NCBI GenBank assembly: GCA_025938055.1
Contig: JAICQC010000297.1
Span: 1 to 5,762, forward strand
DNA length: 5,762 nt
Source: Anaerolineales bacterium
GTDB lineage: Bacteria; Chloroflexota; Anaerolineae; Anaerolineales; Villigracilaceae
Direction: 5' to 3'
The stretch's first letter is position 1. Every line of letters starts with the position of its first letter. Positions 4,500 to 5,762 of this stretch are shown piece by piece. The notes under the pieces are model-generated. The model did not search any database. It saw nothing but the letters and a program-made list of their open reading frames with translations, and was not told the DNA's origin. Both the position numbers and the translations under genes were made by a program.

Positions 4500-5762
4500 C
4501 TATGCCATCAGTGTCAGGAATTCTTCGCGGCTCAGTGTTTCCTGCTGCAGCAGAGATTGAGTTACCTTTTCCATGGCATCGCGCTTTTCGCTGACGATGC
4601 GCTTGGCTTCGAGGTAGCATTCATCGAGGATATGTTTGATCGCCTGATCGATGGCTTCGAACGTCTTCTGACCCGTACGAGGTGCTGCCATGCCTTCAAA
4701 ACCTTCCGGTTTATTAAACACGCGCAAGCCTGTGTCACTCATACCGAGTCGCATGACCATTTCTTCCGCCAGTTGGGTGGCGATCTTCAAGTCGTGACCC
4801 GCACCGCTCGTAATGTCATCGCAGAACATCTCCTCGGCAACACGTCCACCCATGAGACCTGTGATGCGCGCCAGGATCTGGTTGCGGGACATCAGCAGGC
4901 TGTCCTGTTCGGGCAGCGACATGGTGAAACCGCCCATCTGTCCGCGCGGGATGATCGTGATCTTGTAGACCGGGTCAGAGTGCGGCGTCTGGTGCATGAC
5001 CACCGCGTGCCCAGCCTCGTGATAGGCAATTGTACGGCGCTCCTGGTCTTTCATTACACGGCTCTTCTGCTGCACGCCGCCGGTGAGCGCTTTCTCTACG
5101 GCTTCCTGGAAATCTTCCACAGTGATCGCTTCGTGCCCGCCGCGCACTGCCATGATGGCAGCTTCATTGACGATGTTCGCCAGGTCTGCGCCTACCAGCC
5201 CCGGCGTAGATTTGGCGACATCCATCAGGTTCACATCCGGTGCCAGGCGGCGGTTCTTGACGTGTACTTCGAGGATGGAAAGGCGGCCTTTGATGTCGGG
5301 GCGTGGGACGTTCACGTGACGGTCAAAGCGACCGGGACGGGTGAGCGCCGGGTCGAGAACGTCCACACGGTTGGTAGCGCCCAGCACCACGACGCCTTCG
5401 GCAGCTGCAAAGCCATCCATTTCAACAAGTAACTGGTTGAGGGTCTGGTCCTGCTCCATTTCACCACCGCCGCCACCAGCGTTACGTTTGCGTCCCGCGG
5501 CGTCGATCTCATCGATGAAAATAATGCAGGGAGCCTTCTGACGCGCCTTCTTGAACAACGAGCGGACGCGGCTGGCGCCCACACCCACGAACACTTCCAC
5601 GAACTCAGAGCCGGAAGTCGTGAAGAAAGGCACACCGGCTTCTCCGGCGATCGCCTTTGCGAGGAGGGTCTTCCCAGTCCCCGGATCGCCCACCAGCAGG
5701 ACGCCGCGTGGCATACGAGCACCCATGCGCGCATACATCTCTTTGTTCTTTAAAAATGTAAC
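4500..5762 (-). CDS. ftsH: ATP-dependent zinc metalloprotease FtsH, N-terminus beyond the window
   Basis: This is the C-terminal 420 residues of the membrane-anchored AAA+ protease that degrades damaged membrane proteins and short-lived regulators. The frame stays open to the window end ([16 protein letters not shown]), so the ATG at 5738 is internal and the transmembrane part lies outside. Counting from that Met: Walker A GDPGTGKT (17-24), pore loop FVGVG (50-54), Walker B IIFIDEID (72-79), second region of homology [19 protein letters not shown] (122-140), zinc site HEAGH (240-244) and the third ligand Asp316 in [10 protein letters not shown]. All catalytic residues are present. Walker A has Asp18 where most FtsH have Pro, and the usual ER-EQTL stretch reads EQDQTL (95-100); both are mild departures that could mark one of several paralogues. 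The protein ends right after the helical peptidase domain ([10 protein letters not shown]) without the long tail seen in E. coli. It is convergent with ldh and unrelated to the BMC. Confidence 0.97.
   Translation of the reverse strand, partial: VTFLKNKEMYARMGARMPRGVLLVGDPGTGKTLLAKAIAGEAGVPFFTTSGSEFVEVFVGVGASRVRSLFKKARQKAPCIIFIDEIDAAGRKRNAGGGGGEMEQDQTLNQLLVEMDGFAAAEGVVVLGATNRVDVLDPALTRPGRFDRHVNVPRPDIKGRLSILEVHVKNRRLAPDVNLMDVAKSTPGLVGADLANIVNEAAIMAVRGGHEAITVEDFQEAVEKALTGGVQQKSRVMKDQERRTIAYHEAGHAVVMHQTPHSDPVYKITIIPRGQMGGFTMSLPEQDSLLMSRNQILARITGLMGGRVAEEMFCDDITSGAGHDLKIATQLAEEMVMRLGMSDTGLRVFNKPEGFEGMAAPRTGQKTFEAIDQAIKHILDECYLEAKRIVSEKRDAMEKVTQSLLQQETLSREEFLTLMA

Noticed and set aside
4479..5432. 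317-residue open frame on the + strand opposite ftsH
   Set aside because: It lies antisense to highly conserved ftsH codons, begins inside the terminator and shows no domain; it is a codon-bias shadow.

Overview
The window is a bacterial microcompartment (BMC) locus followed by a small metabolic operon and, on the opposite strand, the 3' part of ftsH. The organism is a bacterium of medium-high GC with strong Shine-Dalgarno sites on several genes. The protein style (FtsH, L-lactate dehydrogenase, a stand-alone cupin, a deoxyribose-phosphate-aldolase BMC) would fit an uncultured Chloroflexota (Anaerolineae-like) lineage. That placement is an impression from sequence style, not a search result.

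Positions 1-2500 (+ strand) hold the BMC block. It contains the 3' part of deoC (2-deoxyribose-5-phosphate aldolase), a 14-bp hairpin, a BMC-P (EutN/CcmL) pentamer gene, a BMC-H hexamer gene, a small three-part protein (EutQ-N-like segment, Pro/Ala linker, C-terminal amphipathic helices), a second BMC-P gene, two further hairpins, a third BMC-P gene and a clear intrinsic terminator. BMC-H, the adaptor-like gene and the second BMC-P are packed 10 nt apart or overlapping, so they look like one transcript. Three pentamer paralogues with a DERA-type aldolase recall the 'sugar phosphate utilizing' (SPU) BMC class. There the aldolase is thought to release acetaldehyde and glyceraldehyde-3-phosphate, with the aldehyde contained by the shell. 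The aldehyde dehydrogenase, phosphotransacylase and BMC-T shell genes expected of a complete metabolosome are not in the window and would have to lie upstream or elsewhere.

Positions 2501-4431 (+ strand) hold three genes with strong ribosome binding sites: a RidA/YjgF-fold protein that lacks the catalytic arginine, a single-domain cupin, and an L-lactate dehydrogenase with both fructose-1,6-bisphosphate-site residues. A REP-like palindromic element lies between the first two. Whether this group belongs functionally to the BMC is uncertain because a terminator separates it from the shell genes. A lactate dehydrogenase could re-oxidise NADH made by aldehyde oxidation, which would give a metabolic link.

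Positions 4432-5762 hold a 44-bp perfect palindrome acting as a bidirectional terminator between convergent genes, then ftsH on the - strand, cut by the window end. No RNA genes, CRISPR array, transposase gene or convincing sigma-70 promoter were seen. No stretch longer than about 100 bases lacks a gene or a recognisable element.
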